Shown here: positions 18,596-26,555 of the stretch, one piece after another
Position numbering within the stretch: the first letter of the stretch is position 1
Layout of the letters: each line of letters opens with the position of its first letter
NCBI GenBank assembly: GCA_035624455.1
Contig: DASPRM010000095.1
Coordinates: forward strand, 1-43,808
DNA length: 43,808 nucleotides
Source of the DNA: Terriglobales bacterium
GTDB lineage: Bacteria; Acidobacteriota; Terriglobia; Terriglobales; Acidobacteriaceae
Direction of reading: 5' to 3'
Position numbers and translations under genes: made by a program
Notes under the pieces: model-generated
What the model saw: the letters and a program-made list of their open reading frames with translations, nothing else
Databases searched by the model: none
Told to the model about the DNA's origin: nothing

Positions 18596-18598
18596 GGG

Positions 18599-18689
18599 GC
18601 AGGAGTCAGTAGTCAGCAGTCAGCGAGCGCTCTAAATTGTCGAGGCTAGGCCTCGACCTGAACGGACGGGGACGTCCGTTCCCACGTGG
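18599..18689 (+). repeat. Family D run and family A repeat, copy A4
   Basis: AGTCAGTAGTCAGCAGTCAG (18604-18623) is a family D run. A4 follows: first hairpin GTCGAGGC (18639-18646), TAG, GCCTCGAC (18650-18657); second hairpin AACGGACG (18661-18668), GGGA, CGTCCGTT (18673-18680); then CCCACGTGG (18681-18689). The loop base change A to G leaves the stem intact. Confidence 0.85.
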
Positions 18690-18739
18690 TTCTTGGTTAT
18701 TTAAAGTGCAGATCCCGCGCGGGCTAAGTCCCGTTCGAG

Positions 18740-19267
18740 TCAGCTGGCTATGCCGTGGTAGGTCATAGCGCGCTGAGGCTTTCTGCGGCCCAGGTGCAGG
18801 TGGCGGGTCGCGCTCTCGACTACCACTCCAGCCAGAACTCCTGCCAGGGCAGAAGTCTTACGGATGAAGGGAGTGCGGCGCCGCTTGCGGTCGTGTCCGT
18901 GCCGAGACTGAAGGAGGGTGTTGAGCTTTTTGCTGATCTCCAGGCCAGACTCCATCTTGGTGAGGAAGAGATCGTAGGTTTTGGGGGTCCGCTCCGGCAG
19001 CCAAGGAAGGGCGGAAAGGACGACGACGGGGACCTCGGGATGAATGCGTTTCATTTCGCCGGCGAGGGTAGCGCCGTCCATATCAGGCATGTTGAAGTCA
19101 ACCACGGCAAGGTCGACGTCGTCCCGGAACTGGAAGAGGCGGAGACCCTGGCGAGGGCTGGTGCAGGTGGTGACGTCAAACCCATAGACCTCAAGCAGGT
19201 GCTTGCGCACAACAAGGCCCTGGGCATCATCGTCGATGCAGAGGAGCTTCGGCTTTCTTTGGGCCAC
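18740..19267 (-). CDS. Single-domain response regulator
   Basis: A 175-residue CheY-like receiver. The acidic pocket CIDDD is at residues 10-14, the phosphoacceptor Asp lies in VVDFNMPDMDG (about residue 57), the Ser/Thr switch is in VVLSALP, and the Lys is in FLTKMES. After the receiver (to about residue 120) is a basic tail (HDRKRRRTPFIRK), then a hydrophobic stretch (ALAGVLAGVVV) and a further basic end. There is no DNA-binding output domain. The start is GTG 19267, with a GGAG nearby. No histidine kinase is adjacent, so it is an orphan. The C-terminal tail is unusual and its role is unknown. Confidence 0.85.
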   Translation of the reverse strand: MAQRKPKLLCIDDDAQGLVVRKHLLEVYGFDVTTCTSPRQGLRLFQFRDDVDLAVVDFNMPDMDGATLAGEMKRIHPEVPVVVLSALPWLPERTPKTYDLFLTKMESGLEISKKLNTLLQSRHGHDRKRRRTPFIRKTSALAGVLAGVVVESATRHLHLGRRKPQRAMTYHGIAS

Positions 19268-19746
19268 GGAGGAGTCTCCAGCAGATGCAAGCGGGATTCG
19301 CCGTTTTGGGACGGTTATTTTGGGTAGAGCAGTGGGATTGCCAAAGGGTAAGAGCTTGGAAATTGGGGATTTGTGGGCGTTCTGAATATTCCTGAATGTA
19401 GATTTTGCAGGTAAAGAGAAGAGTTTGCACTGGTTATTTACGTAATCCCTGGGGAGGTGTCAGCAGGGTTGCCGTCCCCGGCGGGCCCAAGCCTGTGCGT
19501 TCCTCAGGGGCTTAAAGCCCAATTTTTGCAGTTTACAGACGGCCTGAACGTCGTCGCCTTCAAAACCATTCGCGAGAAACGAGTTTTTCAACAGCCTGAT
19601 GAAGCCGTGCCCGTTCAAAACCGATTTATGAGATGGCTACTGAGTACTCAGCAATAAGCGAAACCAATCGCGAGTGTCATCTGATTGCTTGCCCTTGACT
19701 CCGGCGGATGCCGCGCCGGAGAATCAATGTCGCCGATGAGGTGATC
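19268..19746. other. Gene-free region with a decayed repeat and a hairpin
   Basis: No convincing gene in 479 bp. Around 19500-19610 there is a degenerate repeat-like stretch (GGGGCTTAAAGCCC, then GAGTTTTTCAACAGCCTGAT). A perfect hairpin CTCCGGCG (19699-19706) / CGCCGGAG (19714-19721) overlaps a possible -35 TTGACT (19695-19700). No good -10 is seen at the normal distance, so the promoter reading is weak. Confidence 0.45.
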
Positions 19747-20277
19747 ATGCTTGCCTTCCTGTTCGTTATTCTGGCTGTTGCCGTGCGCTTCATCCCTCAC
19801 CCCTGGACACTGACGCCGGTGGGCGCGGCGTTGCTGTATTTCGGAGCCCGCGGTCCGCGCAAGCTGGCCTGGATTGCGGTGGTCCTGCTGGCCGCGTCGG
19901 ACCTGCTGCTCAACAGGTTCGTGTGGGGATATCCCTTCAAGGCGGATCAGGTTATCAGCTGGCTTTGGTACGCCGGAATTCTCTGGCTGGGATTTCAGTT
20001 AAGCAAGAAGCTGGATCCGTTGCGCCTGCTCGGCGCAGCGCTGGCTACGGCGGTGTCGTTTTTTGTGGTCAGCAACTTCGCTGTTTGGGCGGCGTGGAAC
20101 ATGTATCCCAAGACGGTTTCCGGACTCATGGCCTGCTATGCTGCCGGGCTGCCGTTTTTCCGCCGCGAGTTGATTGGGGATGTGGTGTTCACCGGGGTGT
20201 TCTTCGGTATTGGCCATCTGCTCGAGAGCTGGAGCACAGACGCTTCCAAGGCTGGTAATCGCAGTGCCGCAGCGTGA
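19747..20277 (+). CDS. DUF6580 family membrane protein
   Basis: A 176-residue integral membrane protein with about five or six hydrophobic helices. Family features are RFIPHPWTLTPVGAALLYFG at the start and FVVSNFAVWAAWNMYPKTV in the middle, then LPFFRRELIGDVVFTGVFFG. The family is annotated as putative transport proteins and resembles the S component of ECF vitamin transporters; no substrate is known. ATG 19747 is chosen over an in-frame start at 19708 because a GAGG site precedes it and the hydrophobic helix begins there. It is a single gene between repeat-rich gaps. Confidence 0.75.
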   Translation: MLAFLFVILAVAVRFIPHPWTLTPVGAALLYFGARGPRKLAWIAVVLLAASDLLLNRFVWGYPFKADQVISWLWYAGILWLGFQLSKKLDPLRLLGAALATAVSFFVVSNFAVWAAWNMYPKTVSGLMACYAAGLPFFRRELIGDVVFTGVFFGIGHLLESWSTDASKAGNRSAAA

Positions 20278-20527
20278 GGAAGCATTCAGCACTCAGCATT
20301 CAGTAAGAACGCCACCCGCCCATCCACATTTGTCATCAAGCGAGCGGCGGGCGGGCGAGGGATCTGCAGTTCTCCCTGGCCCTAGACGAATCTGCACTAA
20401 GCGAAAGCAACGCTAAAAGCAGGTCCCTCGACTCCGCGCTCGCGGCTCGCAGAAAACGAGAGCCGGAAAGAGCAACGAGCGCGTCGCTCGGGATGACAAT
20501 TGGATGTGTGCTGAATTGCTGCTTCCC
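20278..20527. repeat. Head-to-head pair of family C repeats (C2)
   Basis: A family D-like run (20281-20303) is followed by an inverted C unit (20338-20366, ending GAGGGATCTGC) and then a forward C unit (20421-20503) with GCAGGTCCCTCG and GGGATGACAATTGG. Several GAGCGCG/CGCGCTC blocks can pair. No gene. Confidence 0.6.
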
Positions 20528-21175
20528 TCAAACCTCTTCCGCCGGAACCGCCGAGCTCTGGCGATTCTTGCGGCGCTGCAGATATCTCCAGATCACCAAG
20601 CCAATCAAGACAGCAGCCGCCACTGCGCCTAAGACCAGCGGCAAGTTCTCGCGCACCAGCGAGCGCACGAAATGGATTGCGTATGGGCCGAACACGAGTA
20701 CCAGGAAGGCGAGAATCGCGAAGCGAACCACGCGCCCGAAGAAGATGGCGAGCAGGAAATCTCGCAGGCGGACTTCGAAGGCTGCAGCCGCCAGCACAAA
20801 CAGCTTGAAGGGAGCGGGTGGCGGCAGCATAGCCGGCAACATCAACGTCAGGAATTCGTGCTCTTCGAATTGCCGGTGAATGCGCTGGTAACGCTCGGGA
20901 CGCATCTTACGGAGCAGCAGCGCCTCGCCGCCCGCGCGTCCAATGGCGTACATTACCAGGCTTCCGAGAGCGGATCCCGCCGAGGCCATCAAGATATAGA
21001 GCCAAAATTTATGAGGGTGATAGTGGACGTACCCGCCGACAACCGCGTCCAAGGGCATGCCCAGCAACGAGGCATCTACTGCCGCGATCGCAAAAACGCC
21101 CCAGGCGCCCAGCGGACTCAATACAGCCCAGATCCAGGCCGAGTATTTCGCGATCAGTAGCTTCAGCTTGTGCAA
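20528..21175 (-). CDS. VTT-domain (DedA/YqaA-like) membrane protein
   Basis: A 215-residue inner-membrane protein of the SNARE-associated/VTT family. The re-entrant region is visible as GSALGSLVMYAIGRAGGEALL (about residues 68-88) and LMLPAMLPPPAPFKLFVLAAAAF (about 111-133). Hydrophobic helices flank it, and the C-terminal tail is basic (RRKNRQSS). DedA-type proteins include lipid-carrier flippases; that role is inferred only. The start is TTG 21175; no ATG suits the N-terminus. It precedes a family B repeat on the other side of its start. Confidence 0.82.
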   Translation of the reverse strand: MHKLKLLIAKYSAWIWAVLSPLGAWGVFAIAAVDASLLGMPLDAVVGGYVHYHPHKFWLYILMASAGSALGSLVMYAIGRAGGEALLLRKMRPERYQRIHRQFEEHEFLTLMLPAMLPPPAPFKLFVLAAAAFEVRLRDFLLAIFFGRVVRFAILAFLVLVFGPYAIHFVRSLVRENLPLVLGAVAAAVLIGLVIWRYLQRRKNRQSSAVPAEEV

Positions 21176-21230
21176 GGTTCGATTGTAAAGCGAAGGGCGG
21201 AAGTTCCCACTCTTCTTGGCGAGCGAAGAT

Positions 21231-21290
21231 CGACTACCCCACCCTAAGCTCGTGGCTCACGAAAAAGCGGCGAGAGTGGGGCACCGTTAA
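21231..21290 (+). repeat. Family B hairpin repeat, copy B4
   Basis: CCCCACCCT (21237-21245) pairs with AGAGTGGGG (21273-21281), with one mismatch. The long loop contains an inner CGTG/CACG hairpin, so it is a larger variant of the family. It lies between the VTT gene promoter side and the 3' end of mogA. Confidence 0.65.
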
Positions 21291-21309
21291 GCTCGTAGCC
21301 TAACTAAAA

Positions 21310-21783
21310 TCACTCGTGCGCTGTTTTTCCGTGCAACAACTCCAGGGCATGCGGCAACAGGTCCATGATTGCGGCCAGAGACTCAGTAGCTCCCGCCGGA
21401 CTGCCGGGCAGATTTACGATCAGGCACCTGCCACGAATCCCGCAGACGGCGCGGCTGAGCGAGGCAAAAGGAGTCTTCTTCAATCCCTCGGCGCGCATGC
21501 GCTCGGAAAGACCTTCTACCAGGCGGTCACAAACCGCCCGCGTAGCTTCGGGAGTGACGTCCCGCTCCGCCAGTCCGGTGCCTCCGGTGGTCACCACCAG
21601 TTGTGCAAACTCGCTGCTCTCGATCAGGGCGGATTCGATCAGGCGGCGCTCATCGGGAATCACTTGCCGCGAGAGCACATGAAATCCGCGAACTTCCAGT
21701 GCCGCGGCAACTGCGGGTCCGGAGAGATCGGCGCGTTCGCCTCGAGCCGAGGAGTCGCTGATAGTGATGACAGCGGCGGTCAT
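21310..21783 (-). CDS. mog: Molybdopterin adenylyltransferase (MogA/MoaB family)
   Basis: Adenylates molybdopterin before molybdate insertion. From ATG 21783 there are 157 residues, the usual length; ATG 21789 is equally possible. An upstream in-frame ATG (21864) would overlap the previous gene and add 27 atypical residues. Domain markers are [20 protein letters not shown] at the start, [18 protein letters not shown] (the molybdopterin-binding GGTG loop) and [15 protein letters not shown] near the end. It closes the minus-strand moeA-moaC-regulator-mog cluster, 40 nt after the regulator stop. MogA and MoaB are hard to separate by sequence, so the exact name is provisional. Confidence 0.9.
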   Translation of the reverse strand: MTAAVITISDSSARGERADLSGPAVAAALEVRGFHVLSRQVIPDERRLIESALIESSEFAQLVVTTGGTGLAERDVTPEATRAVCDRLVEGLSERMRAEGLKKTPFASLSRAVCGIRGRCLIVNLPGSPAGATESLAAIMDLLPHALELLHGKTAHE

Positions 21784-21823
21784 GGGCATGAGTGGAGAGA
21801 CGAGTGCGGCATGAGTGACGGAA

Positions 21824-22570
21824 TCAGACTTCGGCTTGCTGGGTCTGGTCGCGGTTGGCTTCATCCAGCAGGCGCAGGCCTTCCATCAGGAGACCCTGTG
21901 TCGAGCGAGTGGTGGATTGCTCACTACTCTGGCCGGCGAAATCGATTTCGAAGTTGCCGACAGTCCAGGTGAGGACTTTGAAGACGGCCTCGTCCCCCTT
22001 CAGAGGCCCGTAAGTCGCGTGGCTGATCTGGCCTTCGTTGAAGAACAGGCTGCACAGCTCGCCGCTGTTGGTTAATGCCAGGGCGCAGGTTTTGCGGCCC
22101 AGTTCGAGAGATTGCAGCAGATCGATCACGTTCATCTGCGCCAGGCTGCCGCGCAGTACGGTCTCGCCCGCCACCTCGCGCGCCATTTTTTCCAGGGCAA
22201 TCTTGTCCACCACGCGCTTGATGCGCGCCACGGCTTCGCGCACGAAGAAGGGTTTTTCCAGAAAGTCTTCTACCGAGTCCTGCATGGTACGCAGTTTTTC
22301 GCTGATATCCGTCTTGCTCGCCACCAGGATCACTGGAATATGCGCGGTTGCCGGGCGGCTCTTGATCTTCTGCACCAGGTCGCGTCCATTCATGCCGGGC
22401 ATCTGGTAATCGGCGATGATCAGGTCGGGAGGCTCATCGATAGCCTTGAGCAGCGCGTCCGCCGGATTTTGCACCGCCGTTACCGGGGCGAGCTCGGCGA
22501 GCTGGCTGCGCAGCATCCCCAGCACCATGGGATTGTCATCAACCAGCAGGATTTTGATGTTGCCCGCCAT
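21824..22570 (-). CDS. Response regulator with DUF4388 (PatA-like) domain
   Basis: A 248-residue two-domain protein. Residues 5-120 are a receiver: acidic pocket LLVDDN, phosphoacceptor Asp in [12 protein letters not shown] (about residue 54), and Lys in FLEKPF (about 106). Residues about 140-235 match the DUF4388/PatA N-terminal type: [20 protein letters not shown], then [14 protein letters not shown] and [14 protein letters not shown]4388 proteins occur in signalling, motility and heterocyst patterning (PatA) but have no known biochemistry. It sits 12 nt after moaC and 40 nt before mog, inside a cofactor operon, an odd place for a signalling protein. Confidence 0.88.
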   Translation of the reverse strand: MAGNIKILLVDDNPMVLGMLRSQLAELAPVTAVQNPADALLKAIDEPPDLIIADYQMPGMNGRDLVQKIKSRPATAHIPVILVASKTDISEKLRTMQDSVEDFLEKPFFVREAVARIKRVVDKIALEKMAREVAGETVLRGSLAQMNVIDLLQSLELGRKTCALALTNSGELCSLFFNEGQISHATYGPLKGDEAVFKVLTWTVGNFEIDFAGQSSEQSTTRSTQGLLMEGLRLLDEANRDQTQQAEV

Positions 22571-22582
22571 GCGTGATGCCTG

Positions 22583-23059
22583 TCAGCCAGATTTTTTCCG
22601 CTGGTAATTGCCGCTCTTGCCGCCTGACTTGCGTTCCAGCGCCAGGTCGCGGATCACGATGCCTTTGTCTAAGGCTTTGCACATGTCGTAAACGGTGAGA
22701 GCGGCAACGCTGGCTGCTACCAGAGCTTCCATCTCCACACCCGTAACCGAAGTCGTGCTGACTCGTGAGTTAATAGCAACGCCATTCTCACACAGGCGGG
22801 TATGCACATCAATGTGCGAGAGAGGCACGGGATGACACATCGGGATTAGCTCTGCAGTGCGCTTTGCCGCCATGATGCCCGCCAGCCGCGCCACTTCCAG
22901 CGGATCGCCTTTAGGATTGCGCGGCAAGGCCGCGACCACATCCGGCGACATGGCAACGAAGGCGCTGGCCTCCGCCTCGCGCCGCGACGCGGGCTTGGCC
23001 GAGACATCGACCATGGAAGGGCGGCCTGCAGAATCGTAGTGAGAGAGTTTCCTGGGCAT
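22583..23059 (-). CDS. moaC: Cyclic pyranopterin monophosphate synthase
   Basis: Acts with MoaA to convert GTP to cyclic pyranopterin monophosphate, the first stage of molybdenum cofactor synthesis. At 158 residues it has normal length. Signatures are [16 protein letters not shown] (residues 16-31), the catalytic region [40 protein letters not shown] and DMCKALDKG. It starts 9 nt after the moeA stop, so it is co-transcribed and probably coupled. moaA, moaD and moaE are not in this window. Confidence 0.96.
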   Translation of the reverse strand: MPRKLSHYDSAGRPSMVDVSAKPASRREAEASAFVAMSPDVVAALPRNPKGDPLEVARLAGIMAAKRTAELIPMCHPVPLSHIDVHTRLCENGVAINSRVSTTSVTGVEMEALVAASVAALTVYDMCKALDKGIVIRDLALERKSGGKSGNYQRKKSG

Positions 23060-23068
23060 CTTTGCAGT

Positions 23069-24337
23069 TCAGGAGCTAAGCATGACCGATACCAGCTCGC
23101 CCGCGGGAATAATCTCCCGGTCGGGCGGCACGACCAGAAAGCAATTGCCGCGGGCCGTAGTCACGATATCACCCGAGCCCTGCCAGCGTAGCTGTTCTAC
23201 TTTGCAATCGCCAAATTCGCCGGTCAGCAGCGCAGGTAGAAAACGGGTCAGGCCGGTTCGAACTTTGACGTCGGCCTTGAGCCTGGCTTTCAAAAACCGG
23301 AGCCTGGCAGGAGGGGTGCCGGCGAGAGCATCGATCATGGGCCGCGCAAACAACTCGAAGGTCACCATGGTGGAAACCGGGTTTCCGGGCAGGCCGAAGA
23401 AGTAAGTTACAGGTTTGGCTTTTGCCGCTACTCGGCCGAATACGACGGGACGTCCCGGCTGAATCTCCGCGCCGGTGAAAATGAATTCCGCTCCCAGCTC
23501 ACGCAAAACTTGCTCTACCAAATCGTACTTGCCCATTGAGACGCCGCCGGTGAGCAGCAGAAGGTCGGCCTGGAGTCCCTTCTCGACCTGCTCACGAAGG
23601 AGGCTGTGCTCATCGGCTGCAATGGGCAGCAGCAGCGGGATACCGCCCGAGCCCTCTACCTGCGCCGCCAGCGAGTAGCTGTTGGAGTTGTGAATCTGGT
23701 TGGCGTTGGGATTCGCGGCGACATCCACGATCTCGTCGCCTGTAGCAAGGATTGCGATTCGTGGCCTCGGGAAGACCCGAAGTTGCGACTTGCCCACCGA
23801 AGCTGCGACTGCGATGGCTGCGGGAGTCATCCGCGTACCGGGTTTAAGGAGCGAGTCTCCGCGCCGCGCTTCCGCCCCCACGGGAACGATGTTCTCCCCG
23901 CAAGCGACCGAACGCTCGATTTCCACCTGGGATCCGTTCCGCCGTGTATATTCCACCATCACTACGGCATCAGCTCCCTGGGGAGCAGGCGCGCCGGTCA
24001 TAATTTCAGCCGCTTCGCCCTCCTGCAGGGTAAGGCTCGCCGAGTCGGTTGATGCTCCTGCGCGAATCTCTCCAATGACACGAAGCCGAGCCGGAACCTG
24101 CGCCAGGTCAGCGGATCGAACCGCGTAGCCATCGCGAGTTGCCCGGGGAAATGGCGGCTGATCGCGATCAGCGCGGACTTCTTCTGCCAGCACCCTGCCT
24201 CGAGCTTGTAACAAATCGCATAACTCGGTTGCAGCGGGATGCCCGACGAGGGCCGCGTGCTCTTCCACCTGGTGGCGGGCCGCGACAAAGGAGAGTGCGC
24301 CGAGGTCAGCAGCCACGGCTTTGGTCAGCTCGGGCAT
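23069..24337 (-). CDS. moeA: Molybdopterin molybdenumtransferase
   Basis: Inserts molybdate into adenylated molybdopterin. From ATG 24337 it has 422 residues, as usual; an upstream in-frame start at 24385 would only add residues across the promoter. Markers are PPFPRATRDGYAVRS (domain I), TGAPAPQGADAVVMVE, the Mog-like domain GVSMGKYDLVEQVL with its LLTGG loop, GRPVVFGR, and FFGLPGNPVSTMVTF. The last domain (about 350-422) is the small beta-barrel. It is the first gene of the cluster and probably starts with a leaderless transcript, because a TACAAT box lies 6 nt before its ATG. Confidence 0.95.
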   Translation of the reverse strand: MPELTKAVAADLGALSFVAARHQVEEHAALVGHPAATELCDLLQARGRVLAEEVRADRDQPPFPRATRDGYAVRSADLAQVPARLRVIGEIRAGASTDSASLTLQEGEAAEIMTGAPAPQGADAVVMVEYTRRNGSQVEIERSVACGENIVPVGAEARRGDSLLKPGTRMTPAAIAVAASVGKSQLRVFPRPRIAILATGDEIVDVAANPNANQIHNSNSYSLAAQVEGSGGIPLLLPIAADEHSLLREQVEKGLQADLLLLTGGVSMGKYDLVEQVLRELGAEFIFTGAEIQPGRPVVFGRVAAKAKPVTYFFGLPGNPVSTMVTFELFARPMIDALAGTPPARLRFLKARLKADVKVRTGLTRFLPALLTGEFGDCKVEQLRWQGSGDIVTTARGNCFLVVPPDREIIPAGELVSVMLSS

Positions 24338-24343
24338 GGATTG

Positions 24344-24349
24344 ATTGTA
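24344..24349 (-). promoter_or_regulatory. Putative -10 box of moeA (leaderless)
   Basis: TACAAT on the minus strand, separated from ATG 24337 by 6 nt. The transcript would start at or next to the A of the ATG, and no Shine-Dalgarno exists. No clear -35 is seen. Confidence 0.5.
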
Positions 24350-24388
24350 TCGTCTGGAATTTGTAACCGGGGAATCGAAGAGCAACTA

Positions 24389-24421
24389 CCCCACCCTAGC
24401 CAAAAGAGGGCTAGAGTGGGG
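24389..24421 (+). repeat. Family B hairpin repeat, copy B5
   Basis: CCCCACCCTAGCC (24389-24401) and GGCTAGAGTGGGG (24409-24421) pair over 13 bp with one mismatch around AAAAGAG. It is the best-preserved copy. It lies between the start of moeA and the 3' end of a TPR gene, both on the minus strand, so it could end the TPR transcript. Confidence 0.75.
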
Positions 24422-24498
24422 CACCCTCAGGTTCGTTGCTTTCTGCACCGTCAGGTGCCAACCGGGGCATCGAGCCAAGTGCTAACGGCTAACTGCTG

Positions 24499-25575
24499 CT
24501 ACTTGGTCTTCTTGGCTGCCTTGGGCTTGCCGAAGCTGGTTTCGACCTCGGAGCCCATGCTGGCCAGCATGTCTTTTGCAGGCTGCGCAAACTGGCCGTT
24601 GGGCTGAAGCTCCAAGTATTTGTTGAAGGCTTCCGCGGTTCCCGGGGGAGCTTCCATCTTGCTGCCCTTGAGGGTGGCTTTCCCCATCATATTCACGCCC
24701 TTCCAGTAGTAGGCGTCGGCGCGATTGGGATCAGCCTGAATTGATTTGTCAAACGCCTCAATGGCCTGATCCACCTTCCCGGTATTGGTATAGACCGCAC
24801 CCATATTGAAGTAGTACTGGGCCGCTCCTGCGGGATTGGTCTGGGCTGCCTGCTGGTAGGCTTGAATTGAGCCATCAACATTGCCGGCTCGAAACAGCGC
24901 GTCGGCCTGGTTGTTGTAATAGTCGGCCTTGGGGCTAAGAGCGATTGCTTTCTGATAATCGTCGGCCGCCTTTTGATAGGTAGCCTTTCTGTCGGCGGGG
25001 TCCGTCGCCTTGGCAGCCTTCTTGCGCTCCGCTTCGGCGAGGTTCGACCACAGCAGATCGCGATTGGGATCCATCTGCGTGGCCTCGGTCAGGATCTGGA
25101 CGGCCTGGTCAAATTGGCCCGCGTCCTCGGCGGCCCGAGCTGAGGCCAGCTTGTCATTCAGGCCTTTGACCTTGCTGGTTTCCTTCTGAACTTCTTCGAT
25201 CTGCTTCTTCTGGGCCTCAGGCATGGCCTGCTGCTGGGCTGCGCGCTCCTTTGCGAGATCGAAATCGAAAGTGTTCTCTTCCCCATAGCGCACCGGAACG
25301 CCACTAAGCTGGGCCAGAGTCTGACCATTGTGGGTGACGGTTAACTGGTATGTGCCCGGCGACGCCCCGATGGTGAAGTATTGGCCCTTCTTGTCGGTTT
25401 TCAGTTCGAACTTGCGGCCAGTCTCCTTGCTGTAGAACTGCACCACTGCGCCGACCACAGGTTGGCCATTCTCGTCGACGACCTTGCCTTTCACAGTTGC
25501 CGTCTGACTCCAGGCTGCGGGCACCAGCAGCGCGCAAGCCAACATGAGAAGGACAGCGATGGTTAATTTCTTCAT
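24499..25575 (-). CDS. Secreted carboxypeptidase-regulatory-like TPR protein
   Basis: A 358-residue exported protein. The signal peptide (1-23) ends AWS-Q. A carboxypeptidase-regulatory-like beta sandwich follows (about 25-105: VKGKVVDENGQPVVGAVVQF, with DKKGQYFTIG and PGTYQLTV). A charged coiled segment comes next (110-140), and then about five TPRs (145-335), for example AAQYYFNMGAVYTNTGKVDQ. The C-terminus is Lys-rich. A GGGAGG site precedes ATG 25575. It resembles the pair at 6400-8495 in plan but not closely in sequence. It is a predicted periplasmic or cell-surface protein of unknown role. Confidence 0.82.
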   Translation of the reverse strand: MKKLTIAVLLMLACALLVPAAWSQTATVKGKVVDENGQPVVGAVVQFYSKETGRKFELKTDKKGQYFTIGASPGTYQLTVTHNGQTLAQLSGVPVRYGEENTFDFDLAKERAAQQQAMPEAQKKQIEEVQKETSKVKGLNDKLASARAAEDAGQFDQAVQILTEATQMDPNRDLLWSNLAEAERKKAAKATDPADRKATYQKAADDYQKAIALSPKADYYNNQADALFRAGNVDGSIQAYQQAAQTNPAGAAQYYFNMGAVYTNTGKVDQAIEAFDKSIQADPNRADAYYWKGVNMMGKATLKGSKMEAPPGTAEAFNKYLELQPNGQFAQPAKDMLASMGSEVETSFGKPKAAKKTK

Positions 25576-25641
25576 TTCAGCCTCCCGGCTTCACTTCCAG
25601 GATTTTAGGAATGCGCCAATGCCCCGAAGAGCGGCACGCGT

Positions 25642-26376
25642 TCACCTCTGTGCGGAGGCAGGAAGCTGGGCCGCAACATAGGGAATTGGATCCGGTGCTC
25701 CCGCGGCCTCAAAAGCACGCAGGCGGAGCACACAACTTTCACAGACGCCACAGGCGCGGTCTTCGCGACCGTAGCAGGACCACGTTAAATCGAAGGGAGC
25801 GCCCAATTCAAGGCCAAGCCTCACAATCTCGGCTTTTCGCATGGCGATCAAAGGGGTCAGGACCTCGATTCTTCCCTCTTTAGTGCCGGCGCGGATCGCC
25901 TGGTTGTAGGCGTCATAGTATGCCGGACGACAATCCGGGTAGCCAGAGCTATCCTGCTCCACAGCGCCAATCAGGATCTTCTCCGCACCCAGCACCTCCG
26001 CCCAGCTCACCGCTGCCGCCAGAAAATGCGCATTCCGGAATGGAACGTAGGTAACCGGAATGCTGGACCCAGGGGCGACTGGCGGCGTACCGGGGAAATG
26101 TTCGGCGGCTTCGGGAACTGCAATATTGGTATCGGTGAGGGCGGAGCCGCCGATCGCGGCGAATAGCGGGTTGCGTACGATCAGCCGGTCTTTGATACCC
26201 AGACGATCACAGATCGCCAGAAACGCGCGCCGCTCGCGCTCCTCCGTGCGCTGGCCGTAGCTGACGTGTAAAGCGGCAGCGTCGTAATCACGAGCCGCCA
26301 GCGACGCGCAGACACAGGAATCCATGCCGCCGCTCAGCAGCACAACAGCGCGAGGAGGGTTGGCGGAAGTGGTCAA
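25642..26376 (-). CDS. queC: 7-cyano-7-deazaguanine (preQ0) synthase
   Basis: Converts 7-carboxy-7-deazaguanine, ammonia and ATP to preQ0 in queuosine synthesis. At 244 residues it has a normal length. The PP-loop ATP site LLSGGMDSC is at residues 13-21. [18 protein letters not shown] and [20 protein letters not shown] are typical. The zinc site appears as WSCYG, then CGVCESC, four Cys near the C-terminus. The start is TTG 26376. It is divergent from queE with repeat B6 in between. On its upstream side a TACAAT box within CCGATTACAATT-like sequence lies 71 nt from the start. Confidence 0.95.
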   Translation of the reverse strand: MTTSANPPRAVVLLSGGMDSCVCASLAARDYDAAALHVSYGQRTEERERRAFLAICDRLGIKDRLIVRNPLFAAIGGSALTDTNIAVPEAAEHFPGTPPVAPGSSIPVTYVPFRNAHFLAAAVSWAEVLGAEKILIGAVEQDSSGYPDCRPAYYDAYNQAIRAGTKEGRIEVLTPLIAMRKAEIVRLGLELGAPFDLTWSCYGREDRACGVCESCVLRLRAFEAAGAPDPIPYVAAQLPASAQR

Positions 26377-26401
26377 GGCAGAACCCCGTGATTCTCAACT
26401 G

Positions 26402-26525
26402 CCCCACGCCCCGCCAAAAGCGGCGGAAGGCTGGGGTGCCCGATCAAATTGTAATCGGGGAAGTTGTAATCGGGTAATCGGGCTCGGGAAGGAGGTTGTA
26501 GGGTTTCAGATTTCCCGATTACCAT
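26402..26525. repeat. Family B copy B6 and GTAATCGGG array (family E)
   Basis: B6 pairs CCCCA (26402-26406) and CCGCC (26411-26415) with GGCGG (26422-26426) and TGGGG (26432-26436). From 26443 to 26525 there are several TAATCGGG/CCCGATTAC units in both orientations. Read on the minus strand, the unit at 26448-26453 is TACAAT, a possible -10 box facing queC. Confidence 0.6.
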
Positions 26526-26555
26526 TTACTTAGTTGGCCGTTTTGCACATTGCCG

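Noticed and set aside
23069-24337. A molybdate-sensing riboswitch before moeA
   Set aside because: The -10 box lies 6 nt from the ATG, leaving no leader to hold one.
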